In this document: in pieces, positions 9,305 to 17,884 of the stretch | Numbering within the stretch: position 1 is the first letter of the stretch | Layout: the number at the start of each line of letters is the position of its first letter | From: Amycolatopsis coloradensis | GTDB taxonomy: Bacteria > Actinomycetota > Actinomycetes > Mycobacteriales > Pseudonocardiaceae | DNA: 64,000 bases | Direction of reading: 5' to 3' | NCBI RefSeq assembly: GCF_037997115.1 | Contig: NZ_CP150484.1 | Coordinates: 4,497,074 to 4,561,073 of the forward strand | Notes under the pieces: generated by a model | The model's input: only the letters and a program-made list of their open reading frames with translations | The model's database searches: none | Told to the model about the DNA's origin: nothing | Position numbers and translations under genes: made by a program

Positions 9305-10538
9305 GCGCGTCTTGTCGGAGAGTCAGCTCGGTTCCGTCCTGGCGGGCGTTCCCGCGTCACGCCCCAGGGTGGTGGTGAGCGGGAACTTCGCCACCCCGAT
9401 GCGGGCGCTGAACGTGCTGGACGCCGCGCTGGCGGAGTACCGGTTGTTCGCGTTGAACGCGCAGGCGGGAATGCCGGACCGCGAAGGGGTGCTGCTGGAG
9501 ACGCCGTTCGTGGGTGCGGGGATGCGCGGCCGCGCCGGTCTGCGGTACTTCCCTTCGCGGTTGTCGCTGGTGCCGCAACTGCTCAAGACCGCGTTGCCGC
9601 CGGACGTCGTCCTGCTGCACACCTCGGTGCCGGTGGACGGCGTGGTGTCGCTGGGCACGGAGGTGAACATCCTGCCCGCGGCCGTCGAGGCGGTGCGGGC
9701 GAGGGGTGGCCTTGTCGTCGCGCAAGTCAACCCGGAGATGCCGTTCGTCCACGGTGACGGGCTCCTTCCGGTCAGCGAGATCGACTACGCCCTCGATGTG
9801 GCCGAGCCGCTCCTGTCGCCGGTCCCGCGGCCGGTGGGGGACACGGCGCGGACCATCGGTGAGCGGGTGGCCGGACTGGTCGAGGACGGCGCGACCCTGC
9901 AACTGGGCATCGGCGGGATCCCGGACGCGACACTGGCCGCGGTGACCGGACGACGCGGACTCGCGATCTGGTCCGAGATGTTCAGCGACGGCGTTCTCGC
10001 GCTCGACCGCGCCGGTGCCCTCGATCCGGCTGTGCCGGTGACGGCGTCGTTCGTGTTCGGTACCGCGGAACTGTACCGATGGCTCGACCGCAATCCGCGG
10101 ATCCGCTTGCTACGCACGGAAAAGACGAACGATCCCGCCGTGATCGCCCGGCAGCGCGGCCTGGTGTCGGTGAACAGCGCGCTCGAGGTGGACCTGTTCG
10201 CGCAGGCCAACGCGAGCCGGGTGCGAGGGGCGATCTACTCGGGATTCGGCGGCCAGACCGATTTCGTGGTCGGGGCGCTGCATTCACCCGGCGGGCGGGC
10301 GATCATCGCGCTGCCGTCGTGGCATCCGAAGGCCGACGTCTCGACGGTCGTGCCGCGGCTGGCCGGGCCGGTGACGTCGTTCCAGCACAGCTTCCTGGTG
10401 AGCGAACACGGCGTCGCGACCATCTGGGGCAACGATTCCAACGAGCAGGCGCGGCAGATCGTCGACCATGTCGCGCATCCCGAGGCCCGGGAGGAACTCG
10501 TGACGCGGGGCAGGGAACTGGGCTTCACGCTTTCGTAG
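9303..10538 (+). CDS. Acetyl-CoA hydrolase/transferase (4-hydroxybutyrate CoA-transferase-like)
   Basis: A 411-residue type I CoA-transferase. Segments typical of the family are LQLGIGGIPDATLAAVT, the IWSEMFSDGVLALDRAGA stretch holding the catalytic glutamate, IYSGFGGQTDFVVGALHS with the oxyanion-loop glycines, and ALPSWHPKADVSTVVPRLAG. It would transfer CoA between acyl donors and small carboxylates in the cytosol. ATG 9303 touches the truncated end of the divergent hydrolase pseudogene, so that decay may reflect a deletion that fused this gene's upstream region to it. It stands alone as a transcription unit. Confidence 0.88.
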   Translation: MRVLSESQLGSVLAGVPASRPRVVVSGNFATPMRALNVLDAALAEYRLFALNAQAGMPDREGVLLETPFVGAGMRGRAGLRYFPSRLSLVPQLLKTALPPDVVLLHTSVPVDGVVSLGTEVNILPAAVEAVRARGGLVVAQVNPEMPFVHGDGLLPVSEIDYALDVAEPLLSPVPRPVGDTARTIGERVAGLVEDGATLQLGIGGIPDATLAAVTGRRGLAIWSEMFSDGVLALDRAGALDPAVPVTASFVFGTAELYRWLDRNPRIRLLRTEKTNDPAVIARQRGLVSVNSALEVDLFAQANASRVRGAIYSGFGGQTDFVVGALHSPGGRAIIALPSWHPKADVSTVVPRLAGPVTSFQHSFLVSEHGVATIWGNDSNEQARQIVDHVAHPEAREELVTRGRELGFTLS

Positions 10539-10856
10539 CGAGGTACCGGATTGCTGTGAGGGGTAAGGCAATATGGTGATTCACGAAACCCACTTCGGGA
10601 CATGAGCACCCGGCGCCCGACCCGCGGAGTTTCCAAGCCGTCAGTTCTGGGCGGCCTCTTTGATGCGGTCGCCCGCCGCCAGGTAGCGCGCGGTCGTCTT
10701 CTGCAAGAAGGATTCGACCTCGTCCCGCAATGACGCCGCCCAGGCGCTCGACGGTCTGAGCGGCGGCGCCGGACGCGAAGCAGAGGCCTCCCGGATCGCG
10801 GCGGTCGTCGACGCGCAGGCCGACGGTACCGCCGATCCCGACTACGGTGGCTGGGC
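10539..10856. other. Intergenic region with possible coding remnants
   Basis: No intact gene. On the minus strand, 10640 to about 10735 reads like a protein C-terminus (LRDEVESFLQKTTARYLAAG then DRIKEAAQN and stop). On the plus strand from about 10729, a separate protein-like stretch (REAEASRIAAVVDAQADG, then TADPDYGGWAQ) runs into the GAF-ANTAR 3' end. They look like fragments of two unrelated genes joined at about 10730. I cannot name either. Confidence 0.3.
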
Positions 10857-11621
10857 TCAGGCGCTGTCCTGGTCCCCGGCAACGACGGCGGGGTCGAGGG
10901 TGCCGCCGGTGATCGCACCCGTCACCTCACGCAACGCCCGGCCGTTTTCGTGGACGTAGGCGAGAATCGCGGCTTGGGCCGCCGCCGGCTCTATCCCGAG
11001 TGTTCCCGCCACGACGCCGACAGCCTGGCCGAGCTGGACCCGGCCGTTCAGCGCGGTGACCGTGGCCTCCAGGAACCGGTCCGAGCGGCGGCCACCGCGT
11101 TCTTGCACCAGCGCGAGCACCGCCAGATCCGACACGACCTGCGCCAACTCCAGCTGCCACCGCTCCAGTGTCATTTCGGTGTCGTAGAGCAGGTTGAATC
11201 CGCCCATCGCCTGCCCGTCCAGCCGCAACGGGACCGCGACCGCCGCGCGGAATCCGGCCGCGAGCGCCGCCGGGACGAACTTCGGCCATCGCGAACCGTC
11301 CTCCGCGAGATCGGTCGAGCTGATCACGGTGGCCATCGCGATGGAATCGACGCACGGTCCCTGATCGATGTCGGTCTGCAGCGATTCCAGGAACCGCGTC
11401 TTCCCGGCGGATGCCACCACCTCCAGTCCGCCACCGGGGCGCGACAGGAGCACACCGGCCGCGGACGCCCCGAGCAACTCGGTACCCACATCGAGGATCA
11501 GGCGCAGCACGGTGTCGTTGTCCGGCGTGCCGACCAGGCGCGCGGTTATGGCGGCCACTGCTCCGGTCAGGTCGGAGGGCAGCGTGCCGGGATCGCCGCC
11601 AGCCCTTGGATGACGACTCAT
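10857..11621 (-). CDS. GAF and ANTAR domain regulator
   Basis: A 254-residue protein with a GAF domain (about residues 20-170; DQGPCVDSIAMATVISSTDL is the typical GAF segment) and a C-terminal ANTAR helix bundle (about 185-245; NGRVQLGQAVGVVAGTLGI). ANTAR domains bind RNA and act as antiterminators. ATG 11621 is chosen because GGAGGAAAC immediately precedes it. It lies 20 bp downstream of another GAF-ANTAR gene on the same strand and is probably its operon partner. The GAF ligand is unknown. Confidence 0.88.
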   Translation of the reverse strand: MSRHPRAGGDPGTLPSDLTGAVAAITARLVGTPDNDTVLRLILDVGTELLGASAAGVLLSRPGGGLEVVASAGKTRFLESLQTDIDQGPCVDSIAMATVISSTDLAEDGSRWPKFVPAALAAGFRAAVAVPLRLDGQAMGGFNLLYDTEMTLERWQLELAQVVSDLAVLALVQERGGRRSDRFLEATVTALNGRVQLGQAVGVVAGTLGIEPAAAQAAILAYVHENGRALREVTGAITGGTLDPAVVAGDQDSA

Positions 11622-11641
11622 GTTTCCTCCAGGTCGACGGT

Positions 11642-12358
11642 TCATTCGGCGAGCTCGTCCAGGACGATGCGCCGTTTCAGCACATCACGGGCGACTTCCA
11701 GGATCGACCGGTTCCGGCTGTAGGCATGTGCGCGCAGGCGGGTGAAGGCGTCATCGAGGCCGATGTGCAACTGAGCGGCCAGCATTCCGGTGGCCACATT
11801 GACATCCTGGTACGACCGAACCGGCTCCGGGGCGAATTCGTGGCCCTCGGCCTCTGCCGACCGCGCCTGCCGCAATAACGCCGCAGCGCCGAGATCCGCC
11901 GCCAGCACGGCATCCCTCAGCTCGTCGCTGGGCAGCCCGCCGGGACTATGGCGAATCAGTTCCAGGGTGCCGAGCCGGATGGCGCCGAGCTGGAGCGGGA
12001 ACGCGAACATCGCCGCCACCCCGCTGGCGAGGGCCGCCTGCGCGAAACCAGGCCAGCGCACCTGCTCGATATTCAGATCCGGGACCAGCACCGGAGATCC
12101 GCTCGTGAACGCTTCCACGCCGGGCCCCTCGCCGACGGTGTACTGCGCTTCCGCGAGGTCGGCGGCCCCCTGTTCGCTGGCGCCCAAGACCTCCTCGGCG
12201 TGCGAACCACCCCGCAACGCCAGGATCGCCGCGTCCACCTGGCCCAAGGTCTCCACACAGGCGAGACAGACCGTCTGTGCCCAGCTGTCACGACGACCCG
12301 CCACCTCGGCGGCGGAGGCGATGGCCCGCCACAACGGTCTTCGACGCCGCCCATCCAC
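11642..12358 (-). CDS. GAF and ANTAR domain regulator
   Basis: A 238-residue protein. The GAF domain spans about residues 25-165, with YTVGEGPGVEAFTSGSPVLV and a following RWPGFAQAAL segment; the ANTAR domain (about 180-235) reads DVNVATGMLAAQLHIGLDDA. It is the first gene of a two-gene unit with the next ANTAR protein. Likely a cytoplasmic sensor that controls transcription antitermination; no signal can be assigned. Confidence 0.88.
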   Translation of the reverse strand: MDGRRRRPLWRAIASAAEVAGRRDSWAQTVCLACVETLGQVDAAILALRGGSHAEEVLGASEQGAADLAEAQYTVGEGPGVEAFTSGSPVLVPDLNIEQVRWPGFAQAALASGVAAMFAFPLQLGAIRLGTLELIRHSPGGLPSDELRDAVLAADLGAAALLRQARSAEAEGHEFAPEPVRSYQDVNVATGMLAAQLHIGLDDAFTRLRAHAYSRNRSILEVARDVLKRRIVLDELAE

Positions 12359-12516
12359 CGCCGTGCTCCTTCTCCGCCTGGGCCACTCCGGGGCCGGCGC
12401 CCCGGAACCGTAACCCTACGAGATGACGCCGGTGACGGCAGCTTCGTCCTCGCCTCATGGAACCGAGGTCGTGGAACGACGCGAGGACGGTGAGGATGAC
12501 GGAGCCGCACTGGTCC

Positions 12517-13242
12517 TCACCTGCTCGGGTGGGCGCCGCCGTTGACTCCGAGAGTCTGTCCGGTGATGTGCCGAGCGCCCGCGGAAGCGAGGAAGTACAC
12601 CGTTTCGGCGATGTCGACGGGAATCCCGGCACGGCCGGTGCAGGTCGCGTCGACCAGTTGCTCGGCCCGCTCGGCGGGGAGCTTGTCCCGGAAGAACTCG
12701 GTTTCCCGGATGTAGCCAGGCGCGACCACGTTCGTGGTGATCCCGTGGGCGCCGAGCCGGCGGGCCAGGTCGACGTTCCACGACGCCAGCCCGGCCTTGG
12801 CCGCGCCGTACGATCCGGCACCCTGGTCGGCGGCGATGGACCCGATGTGGATCACCGATCCGCCTTCGGACAGCCTGCTCTCCACGGCGGTGGTGGTCAG
12901 CACCGCGCTGATCAGGTTGGCGTCCAGATTGGCCCGCCACCGCGCGAGGACTCCGGCGAGCCCATCCCGCTCGGGGAGATCGAAGTCGGCGTTGCCGCCG
13001 GCGTTGTTGACCAGCACGTCGATCGGTCCGTCCAGCTCGGCCAGCGAGGCGACGACCTGCTCGGGATCGGTGCTGTCGCAGACGAGTGGCCGGACCGACG
13101 AGCCCAGTTCGGCCGCCGTCGCGACCAGTACGTCCTTGCGTCGTCCGGTGATGTGCACGACGGCGTCCGACGCCGCGAATTTCGCCGCCACGGCCTTGCC
13201 GATGCCGGTGCCCCCACCGGTGACCAGGATTGTCCGAGTCAT
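12517..13242 (-). CDS. SDR-family oxidoreductase (3-oxoacyl-ACP-reductase-like)
   Basis: A 241-residue classical short-chain dehydrogenase. It shows the cofactor motif TGGGTGIGKAVAAKF at residues 8-22, VLVNNAGG (NNAG), the catalytic region SIAADQGAGSYGAAKAGLAS (Ser, YxxxK), and PGYIRETEF. ATG 13242 follows GGAAG; the open frame continues upstream to 13668 but that part is antisense to the MarR gene. It is divergent from a MarR regulator with an operator-like palindrome between them, so the MarR protein probably controls it. The substrate is unknown. Confidence 0.9.
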   Translation of the reverse strand: MTRTILVTGGGTGIGKAVAAKFAASDAVVHITGRRKDVLVATAAELGSSVRPLVCDSTDPEQVVASLAELDGPIDVLVNNAGGNADFDLPERDGLAGVLARWRANLDANLISAVLTTTAVESRLSEGGSVIHIGSIAADQGAGSYGAAKAGLASWNVDLARRLGAHGITTNVVAPGYIRETEFFRDKLPAERAEQLVDATCTGRAGIPVDIAETVYFLASAGARHITGQTLGVNGGAHPSR

Positions 13243-13276
13243 CTGACTTCCTTCGTGTTCGCCGATCCCTGTCACG

Positions 13277-13288
13277 TTTAGGTCTAAA
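13277..13288. promoter_or_regulatory. Candidate MarR operator
   Basis: TTTAG-GT-CTAAA, a 5-bp inverted repeat in the 91-bp gap between the divergent SDR and MarR genes. It is one of few AT-rich spots in the region and suits a MarR dimer. Confidence 0.55.
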
Positions 13289-13333
13289 TGATAGGCTGGG
13301 CGGCGTCTGGCGACAACCGTGGTGGAGGTCTGG

Positions 13334-13897
13334 ATGAGTGCAGCGGCCGAACAGGACCCGACGCCGGACGCGGCGGACGAGATCGAGGCGGCGTGGCAGC
13401 GCGAACGGCCCGGAACGTCGACCGAGTCCATCGGCATCGTGACCCGGGTGTGGCAGCTGGCCAAGGTGTTCGGCGAGGACCGCCGCCGTGTCCTCTTCGA
13501 CTCCGGCGTCGATTCGGCCACGTTGGACCTGCTCAGCGTGCTCCGGCGCAGCTCGCCGCCGTACTCGTTGACGACCAGGGAACTGGCGAGGTCGACCCTG
13601 GTCACGGCGGGAGCGATCTCGCAGCGGGTGGCCCGCGCGGAACGCGAGGGATTGGTCGAGCGGCACACCGAACCGCCCGGCCGCAGCGTGTACGTGACAC
13701 TGACCCCGGCCGGGCACGCGCTGGTGGAGCAGACCGTCGACCGGGTGCTCGAGCGGGAACTCGAACTGATTTCCGGGCTGAGCGACGAGCAGCGGGCTCA
13801 ACTCGCCTCACTGTTGCGGGTGCTGCTCGCCGAGGTACAGAGCCGGTGCGACGATCACGGTGTTTCCCATGTCGGCGATGTCGGTACGGCCCTCTGA
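13334..13897 (+). CDS. MarR-family transcriptional regulator
   Basis: A 187-residue MarR protein, slightly long because of an acidic N-terminal extension of about 40 residues. The winged helix includes LTTRELARSTLVTAGAISQR and VARAEREGLVERHTEPPGRS, followed by VYVTLTPAGHALVEQ. ATG 13334 is preceded by GGAGG at 13324-13328, which decides it over the GTG at 13319. It is divergent from the SDR gene and 17 bp upstream of the LysE exporter, so it probably represses both in response to a small molecule. Confidence 0.9.
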   Translation: MSAAAEQDPTPDAADEIEAAWQRERPGTSTESIGIVTRVWQLAKVFGEDRRRVLFDSGVDSATLDLLSVLRRSSPPYSLTTRELARSTLVTAGAISQRVARAEREGLVERHTEPPGRSVYVTLTPAGHALVEQTVDRVLERELELISGLSDEQRAQLASLLRVLLAEVQSRCDDHGVSHVGDVGTAL

Positions 13898-13914
13898 ACC
13901 CGCCGGGGGATCGC

Positions 13915-14535
13915 TTGACACTGTTCACTGTGCTCGCTTTCACGGCCGCGGCGGCGGTCATCGTCATCGTTCCGGGGCCGGATCAAGCGCTCCTGCTCCA
14001 GACGAGTGCCGCCGCCGGACGTCCGGCGGCGGTGCGCACCGCCGCCGGGGTCCTGCTCGGCATCGTCTTGTGGGGTATCGCTTCGGTGGTGGGGCTATCG
14101 GCGTTGCCGGCCAACGGCAGTGTGGCGTTCCGGGTCGTCACGGTGATCGGCGCGGCCTACCTGATGTGGCTCGGGGTCATGGCTCTGCGTTCCGCGCTGT
14201 CGCCGCCGGCTCCCGCGCCGAACCGGGAAGGTCGCGGGAACACGGGTTTCTTCCTGCGCGGACTGCTCATGAATTGCCTGAATCCGAAGATCGGCCTGTT
14301 CTATCTGTCGATTCTTCCGCAGTTCCTCCCGGGCTCGGCGGCGTCGGCCCTCGGCGCCGAGCTCGTGCTCTTCGCCATCTATGTCACGGTGAGCGCCCTG
14401 TGGTTGTTCGGGTTCGCGTTCGCGGCCGGAAGTCTCCACCCGTTCCTGAACCGGCCGCCGGTCAAGAGATCGTTGGATTCGGTCGTGGGCGTGATCTTGC
14501 TGGGACTCGGAGTCGTCGCCTTGGTGGGAGTGTGA
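13915..14535 (+). CDS. LysE/RhtB-family amino acid/metabolite exporter
   Basis: A 206-residue membrane protein with about six TM segments. The LysE signature is PGPDQALLLQTSAAAGRPAA near residue 20, followed by AAGVLLGIVLWG and LLMNCLNPKIGLFYLSILPQ in the middle. I place the start at TTG 13915 behind GGGGGA; no ATG or GTG fits the canonical N-terminus. It is 17 bp from the MarR stop codon, so probably co-transcribed and MarR-controlled. The final 440 bp are overlapped by the MerR open frame on the other strand. Confidence 0.85.
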   Translation: MTLFTVLAFTAAAAVIVIVPGPDQALLLQTSAAAGRPAAVRTAAGVLLGIVLWGIASVVGLSALPANGSVAFRVVTVIGAAYLMWLGVMALRSALSPPAPAPNREGRGNTGFFLRGLLMNCLNPKIGLFYLSILPQFLPGSAASALGAELVLFAIYVTVSALWLFGFAFAAGSLHPFLNRPPVKRSLDSVVGVILLGLGVVALVGV

Positions 14536-15387
14536 CGGTGTGGTCGTACGACAGGATGAACCGGCTCTGTGACGGGAGATTCTCGTGCCGCGGCCAGGGT
14601 GAACGGCGGTGTCCGGTGCCGGGGCCACGCGTTCCAGCTTCGTCCAGCCGGTCCAGCCTCGCGTTCTCAGCAGCTCGATCAGGCGGCGGGCCGGCGGGGC
14701 GGTGTCGAAGGCCAGGGTGTCCATCAGATCGGCGAACGGTGGGGTGACCTCGGTGTCGCCGACATAGGCCTCGTCCCGCTCGTCGGCCATCCGCGTGATG
14801 TAGACGGCCAGCTTGTCGGCCAGCTCGACCAGTTCGGGATCGTCGCCTGCCCGGTCGAGAGCCTGTCCCAGGGTGAGATAGAAATCGATGAGCGGTGGGT
14901 CGGTGATCTGCTCCCTCTTGCGCGCCGCCCACTCCGGGACTCGCTCGGGTGAATGCGCGGCCAGCAGGATCCAGCCGTCCCGCTCGACCTGGACGATCCG
15001 CTCGTCGACACCGTGCGCCCGCAGCCGGTCGAGAATCTCGACCACCTCCGGGGGCAGCACCAGACCGTCCCCGGAGGCGAGCCGGGCGATCCGCTCGCGA
15101 TGCCGCTGCCGCTGCCGGATCTCGGCGCGCAGCCGCTTGTCGATGTCGGTGACCGCCGCGGCGAATTCCCTCTCCCCGGCCTGGAGCAGTTCCCGCACCC
15201 GCGACAGCGGGACCCCTGCTTCGGCGAGAGTCCTGATCGTGATCAACTCGACCACGGCACCGGCGTCGTACCTCCGGTAGCCGGAGTGGTCGCGCCCGGG
15301 CTCCGGCAACAGGCCCTTGGCGTGATAGTGCCGCACCGCGCGCACCGTCACCCCCGCGTACGACGCCAGCTCGCCGATGGTCAGCAT
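14095..15387 (-). CDS. MerR-family regulator, 3' end read-through
   Basis: The N-terminal part is a MerR protein: HTH at residues 1-70 (MLTIGELASYAGVTVRAVRH, then HSGYRRYDAGAVVELITIR) and a coiled-coil/effector region to about residue 270 (RGWTGWTKLERVAP). After about 14580 the sequence loses family character, yet the frame stays open for another 160 codons, running antisense through lysE to 14095. The natural stop codon seems lost, or a frameshift near the end was introduced; the biological 3' end is uncertain. It starts 30 bp after the hydrolase stop, so the two are co-transcribed. Confidence 0.7.
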   Translation of the reverse strand: MLTIGELASYAGVTVRAVRHYHAKGLLPEPGRDHSGYRRYDAGAVVELITIRTLAEAGVPLSRVRELLQAGEREFAAAVTDIDKRLRAEIRQRQRHRERIARLASGDGLVLPPEVVEILDRLRAHGVDERIVQVERDGWILLAAHSPERVPEWAARKREQITDPPLIDFYLTLGQALDRAGDDPELVELADKLAVYITRMADERDEAYVGDTEVTPPFADLMDTLAFDTAPPARRLIELLRTRGWTGWTKLERVAPAPDTAVHPGRGTRISRHRAGSSCRTTTPSHSHQGDDSESQQDHAHDRIQRSLDRRPVQERVETSGREREPEQPQGAHRDIDGEEHELGAEGRRRRAREELRKNRQIEQADLRIQAIHEQSAQEETRVPATFPVRRGSRRRQRGTQSHDPEPHQVGRADHRDDPERHTAVGRQRR

Positions 15388-15416
15388 CTGTCCAGTGTCC
15401 TCGACCCGCGTGCTGG

Positions 15417-16196
15417 TCAGAAGGTCGCCTCGCGGATCAACCGGGAGATCTCCCGGGCGTGGGTGACGACGAGCCGGTGGTCGGCGTCGAGCCGCGACGT
15501 GGTGAGGTGTGGCCGTTCCCGGACGAGCCGTTCGACTCCGGCCCGCCAATTCTCGTTGCGCCACCGCGCCTGATCGTCGTCGCTGTTCCCGGCCATCGAG
15601 GTCGACATGATGAGGTGGATCGGGCGGTCGATCTTCCGGTACCGGTCGAGGATGCCGGAGCGCACCGCTTCGATCTCGATGTTCAGATCGAGGAAGTCCT
15701 GAGGAGTCAGCAGCACCTGACGCTCGGTGCCCGCGACCCGCTCGAACTCGTGCCGCAGTCCCTCGGCCATCGCACGGAACCCCGGCAGGTCGGCCTCGGT
15801 GAGGAACGGTTCGGGTACCGGATTCGCGCCGTCGATGAGGACGAGCCCGGACACGGCATCCGGATGACCGGCGGCGTAGTGCACGGCCAGGTCCGCGCCG
15901 AGCGAATGCCCCACGAGCAGGGGCGCGTGGTCTTCCAACTCCGCCATGACGGCGCCGAAATCGCCGAGGAACGCCTCGAAGGTGTACCGGTCCGCGGACG
16001 AGGAGAGGCCATGACCCCTGAGGTCGAAGGTCATCACGTCGTGGTCGCGGCGCAGCAGCTCGATCAGCTCGCGCAGGTCGGCCTGAGTCGTGAGGAGCCC
16101 GGGACACAGGACCAGCGGCCGTCCCCGGCCGCCGCGGGAGACCTGGATCGCGACGCCGTCCCGGTGGACCGTGAAATGGCTGTCTTTCGTGCTCAT
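15417..16196 (-). CDS. Alpha/beta hydrolase
   Basis: A 259-residue alpha/beta hydrolase. It shows the oxyanion segment LVLCPGLLTTQADLRELIEL, TFDLRGHGLSS, the nucleophile elbow LLVGHSLGADLAVHY (GHSLG, Ser about 95) and a final ADHRLVVTH histidine. ATG 16196 was chosen; an in-frame ATG at 16205 is possible, and the open frame continues to 16544 without family character. It heads a two-gene operon with the MerR regulator. The MerR-type palindrome just upstream of the start codon suggests the MerR protein activates this operon. Confidence 0.85.
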   Translation of the reverse strand: MSTKDSHFTVHRDGVAIQVSRGGRGRPLVLCPGLLTTQADLRELIELLRRDHDVMTFDLRGHGLSSSADRYTFEAFLGDFGAVMAELEDHAPLLVGHSLGADLAVHYAAGHPDAVSGLVLIDGANPVPEPFLTEADLPGFRAMAEGLRHEFERVAGTERQVLLTPQDFLDLNIEIEAVRSGILDRYRKIDRPIHLIMSTSMAGNSDDDQARWRNENWRAGVERLVRERPHLTTSRLDADHRLVVTHAREISRLIREATF

Positions 16197-16206
16197 GGCG
16201 GCCATG

Positions 16207-16235
16207 CTGACGGGTTGCCCCAGCGTCAGGGTCAA
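16207..16235 (-). promoter_or_regulatory. MerR-type promoter/operator
   Basis: On the minus strand a TTGACC -35 (16235-16230) is followed by an inverted repeat, CTGACG/CGTCAG (16224-16229 and 16207-16212, 11-nt spacer). A palindrome between -35 and -10 with an over-long spacer is the classic MerR arrangement. The -10 would fall at the hydrolase start codon, implying a nearly leaderless mRNA. Confidence 0.6.
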
Positions 16236-16451
16236 CCCGCCGCCGGCTTCAGTGCGGGTACGGCCGGATGATCGCCGACGGCGGCACCGCGCCGCCCAGG
16301 AGAACCTCCTTCGATCGCGACCGTCCGTTGACCGGCTTTGTTCCTCTTGTACTTCAGTGGCCGGTGTGCGAAACGGTTTCGGGTGAGGTATCGCAGTCGG
16401 TACCGTACCGGCGACAGCGGTGTACCGAGAGTCGAGACAGTGCGAGGTGCG

Positions 16452-17252
16452 GTGTCCGTGGCGGGTGAACGGGTTCCGGAGGGGGTCGACATCCGGGTGC
16501 CCAGTGCGGCACGGGTCTACGACTGGCTGCTCGGCGGTAGCCACAATTTCGACGCCGACCGCGCTGTCGGGGAGAAGGTCATGGCGGTCCTGCCCTCTGG
16601 CCGTCAGGTCGCCGCGTCCAACCGGGCGTTCCTTCGCCGTGCCGTGCAGTACATGGTCGGACAGGGCATCACCCGGTTCCTCGACCTGGGTTCAGGGATC
16701 CCGGCGGTCGGGAACGTGCACGAAATCGCCCAGGCCATGGATCCCGAATGTCAGGTGGTCTACGTCGACTACGACAAGGTCGCCGTCGCCCACAGCCGCC
16801 TCATCCTGGACGGCAACCCGAACGCCGCCGTCGTCGAGGAAGACCTCTGCGAGCCTCAGGCGGTCCTGAATTCGCCCGCGGTGCGGGCCTTGCTGGATTC
16901 CGGCCAGCCGATCGGGCTGCTCATGGTGGCCGTGTTCCATTTCATCCCGGACAGCCTGCACCCCACCGAGATCGTCGCCCGTTACCGGGAGGCACTGCCG
17001 GCAGGCAGCCTGGTCGCGCTGTCGCATCTGACCGCCGACCACGCGCCCCGGGAAATGGCGGCGGTCACCGAGGCGATGAAGAACAGCAGGGATCCCATGT
17101 ACTTCCGCCCCTACGCCGAGGTCGCCGCGCTCTTCGACGGACTGGAGCTGATCGATCCCGGTGTGGTGAGCGCGCCACACTGGCATCCCGAACCCGGCCT
17201 CCGTGACATCGAACCGGACGACGTCTACGCCGGGGTCGGACGCAAGGTCTGA
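16452..17252 (+). CDS. SAM-dependent methyltransferase (SAV2177/PF04672 family)
   Basis: A 266-residue protein of the actinobacterial S-adenosyl methyltransferase family. Family landmarks are PSAARVYDWLLGGSHNFDAD near the N-terminus, FLDLGSGIPAVGNVHEIAQA (SAM-binding motif I), VVYVDYDKVAVAHSR (motif II acidic residue), and LLMVAVFHFIPDS. I chose GTG 16452, behind GAGG; the frame is open back to 16338 and GTG 16440 is an alternative. This family is expanded in Streptomyces and Amycolatopsis and its substrates are generally unknown. No partner gene is evident. Confidence 0.85.
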   Translation: MSVAGERVPEGVDIRVPSAARVYDWLLGGSHNFDADRAVGEKVMAVLPSGRQVAASNRAFLRRAVQYMVGQGITRFLDLGSGIPAVGNVHEIAQAMDPECQVVYVDYDKVAVAHSRLILDGNPNAAVVEEDLCEPQAVLNSPAVRALLDSGQPIGLLMVAVFHFIPDSLHPTEIVARYREALPAGSLVALSHLTADHAPREMAAVTEAMKNSRDPMYFRPYAEVAALFDGLELIDPGVVSAPHWHPEPGLRDIEPDDVYAGVGRKV

Positions 17253-17884
17253 GGTCCTCGGCGTCCTGTTCGCGACGTGAACGGATTTCCCGGCTTGCCC
17301 ATGCGCGTCATCCGGTGGCGTCACCGTTGGGGGAAGAGTCGGTACGACGACTGGCTGCGCATACCGCGCAGAATCTCGGCGTGGCGGACCGCCTCGATCG
17401 TCCGGACAGTCCTCACGCGCTTGCCGCGGCAGCCACCCATCGAGATGAATGGTTACGCGTCTACCGGGAAGCCTTCGGTTTCGTCAGCCTCGTACTCCGC
17501 CCGGCCTCCGGGTGACGCCGCGGTCGACGCAGATGTCCCACAACGGGCCGGACTGACAGATCATGACGATGTCTTTCTTCTTCGAGATCTTCTTGTCGTA
17601 ATGCGTGCACTTCGGACCTGAGGTCGTGTCCCGGTAGCAGGGATTCGCCGAAACCCGGCCCGGCATACCGCGATTCGAACAAAGTTTCCCCTCTCTCGGA
17701 GCTTTGCGCGGGAATCGGCCTCGCCGGTGAAAGACCAAACTGGGGATTGCCGCGCGCAGGCCGACAGAACGCTGTCGACCTGTCGGTGTTCGTCCGACGA
17801 TGGGCGGTGCCGGACGTGACCGGCCCGGTCGTGGATACCGCCGGGGTGGCGACCGGGTTTGAGTCCGTTTGTCATGCTGCCGGT
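17253..17884. other. Mostly non-coding region with two doubtful small ORFs
   Basis: A GTG-started 66-codon frame on the plus strand (17315-17515) ends in RDEWLRVYREAFGFVSLVLR, which looks protein-like but lacks a ribosome site. On the minus strand, 17484 to about 17700 encodes a Cys/Lys-rich stretch (NPCYRDTTSGPKCTHYDKK, then ISKKKDIVMICQSGPLWDIC) in lower-GC DNA. It could be the end of a small secreted SH3-like protein, but its N-terminus is not a recognisable signal peptide. Neither can be named. Confidence 0.3.

Noticed and set aside
13288-13914. Upstream extension of the LysE frame
   Set aside because: It runs through the MarR gene in another frame and has no family character before TTG 13915.
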